Origin: Burkholderiales bacterium
GTDB lineage: Bacteria > Pseudomonadota > Gammaproteobacteria > Burkholderiales > Burkholderiaceae_C
Assembly: GCA_003963005.1 (NCBI GenBank)
Contig: RXJW01000030.1
Span: 1 to 42,846 of the forward strand
Length of the DNA: 42,846 nucleotides
Direction of reading: 5' to 3'
Shown: positions 42,420 through 42,846 of the stretch, piece by piece
Layout: the number at the start of each line of letters is the position of its first letter
How positions within the stretch are numbered: the first letter of the stretch is position 1
Made by a program: the position numbers and the translations under genes
Notes under the pieces: model-generated
Told to the model about the DNA's origin: nothing
Database searches by the model: none
What the model saw: the letters and a program-made list of their open reading frames with translations, nothing else

Positions 42420-42846
42420 TCAGAAGGGGCGGAAGTTGCCGTGCGTGCCGGTCGCCGGGAAACGGGCCGGCGCGGCGCCGCGCGAGGCGGTGTGCCCGCG
42501 CATCGGCGAGTTCGGCGCGCGGCGCTCGACGAAGTGGCCGGGCTCGTGGCGGCCGGTGCTGCCCTGGGTGTTGAAGAAGGCCACTGATTGCAGCAACTGC
42601 TCGGCCTGCCCCGACAGTTCCTCGGACGTGGCGGCCAGTTCCTCGGAGGCGCTGGCGTTCTGCTGCGTGGCCTTGCTGAGCTGACCCATCGCACCGCCGA
42701 TCTGCGTGACCGACTGGCTCTGTTCCTGCGAGGCTGCGGCGATTTCCTGCACCAGCTCACTGGTCTTCTGGATGCTGGGCACGATCTCGTCGAGCAGCTT
42801 GCCGGCCCGCTCGGCGGTGCTGACGCTGCTGCCGGCCAGGTCGCCG
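42420..42846 (-). CDS. Methyl-accepting chemotaxis protein, C-terminal part (5' end outside window)
   Basis: The last 142 or so residues of a chemoreceptor. The signalling/methylation helix is clear: EIAAASQEQSQSVTQIGGAMGQLSKATQQNASASEELAATSEELSGQAEQLLQSV, followed by a poorly ordered tail ending HGNFRPF. No CheR-binding NWETF-type pentapeptide is at the end. The ligand-binding and membrane domains lie beyond the window end. Confidence 0.9.
   Translation of the reverse strand, partial: GDLAGSSVSTAERAGKLLDEIVPSIQKTSELVQEIAAASQEQSQSVTQIGGAMGQLSKATQQNASASEELAATSEELSGQAEQLLQSVAFFNTQGSTGRHEPGHFVERRAPNSPMRGHTASRGAAPARFPATGTHGNFRPF

Overview
The window reads as chromosome of a GC-rich, motile betaproteobacterium of the order Burkholderiales. 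I infer a Roseateles/Pelomonas/Rubrivivax-like lineage from the very high GC at third codon positions, the style of the genes and the GC-rich intergenic hairpins; no marker here fixes the genus. Genes are tightly packed, often with 1-4 bp stop/start overlaps. I see no rRNA, tRNA, CRISPR array, transposase or prophage gene.

Layout. 1-2310: a plus-strand chain of a truncated cyanophycinase, a YbaK-type tRNA-editing protein, a DUF1289 protein and a HCCA-isomerase/DsbA-like protein. 2311-4243: a metabolite:H+ symporter of the MFS, preceded by four TCAG repeats at exact 11-bp spacing and followed by a terminator. 4302-11607: a complete sucrose locus, with a LacI-type repressor, a TonB-dependent receptor, fructokinase, a sucrose:H+ permease and sucrose phosphorylase, and a perfect 14-bp palindromic operator before the receptor gene. 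11663-14785: a small membrane protein, an orphan histidine kinase and a divergent orphan LivJ-like binding protein. 14786-15083: GC-rich repeats and a strong terminator. 15084-20302: an atypical SDR, an S45 acylase, a CsgG/HfaB-like protein with an SH3 tail, a canonical SDR and a small membrane protein.

20360-23564 is a minus-strand operon of M48 peptidase, pterin dehydratase, RsgA and a DUF3047 lipoprotein. 23615-25931 holds oligoribonuclease and a PabB-PabC fusion for folate synthesis, with a DUF2087 gene converging on it. 26445-28722 holds a long structured leader and a DEAD-box helicase with a repeated GFQPR tail. 28766-32522 holds an NAD(P)-binding protein and its divergent LysR regulator, a cold-shock/DUF1294 fusion, a hydratase and an extradiol dioxygenase.

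32623-37853 is the most distinctive block: a three-gene SMC/condensin operon of MksBEF or Wadjet JetABC type with no JetD/MksG nuclease gene next to it, overlapping a thioesterase gene. It is followed by a ParD-like ribbon-helix-helix gene with overlapping 15-bp palindromes in its promoter, and this gene overlaps a complete type I methionine aminopeptidase gene, which looks like a regulated two-gene unit.

38959-42846 (minus strand) holds a PilZ protein and the end of a chemotaxis cluster, transcribed MCP-CheW-CheR-CheD-CheB; the MCP gene runs off the window.
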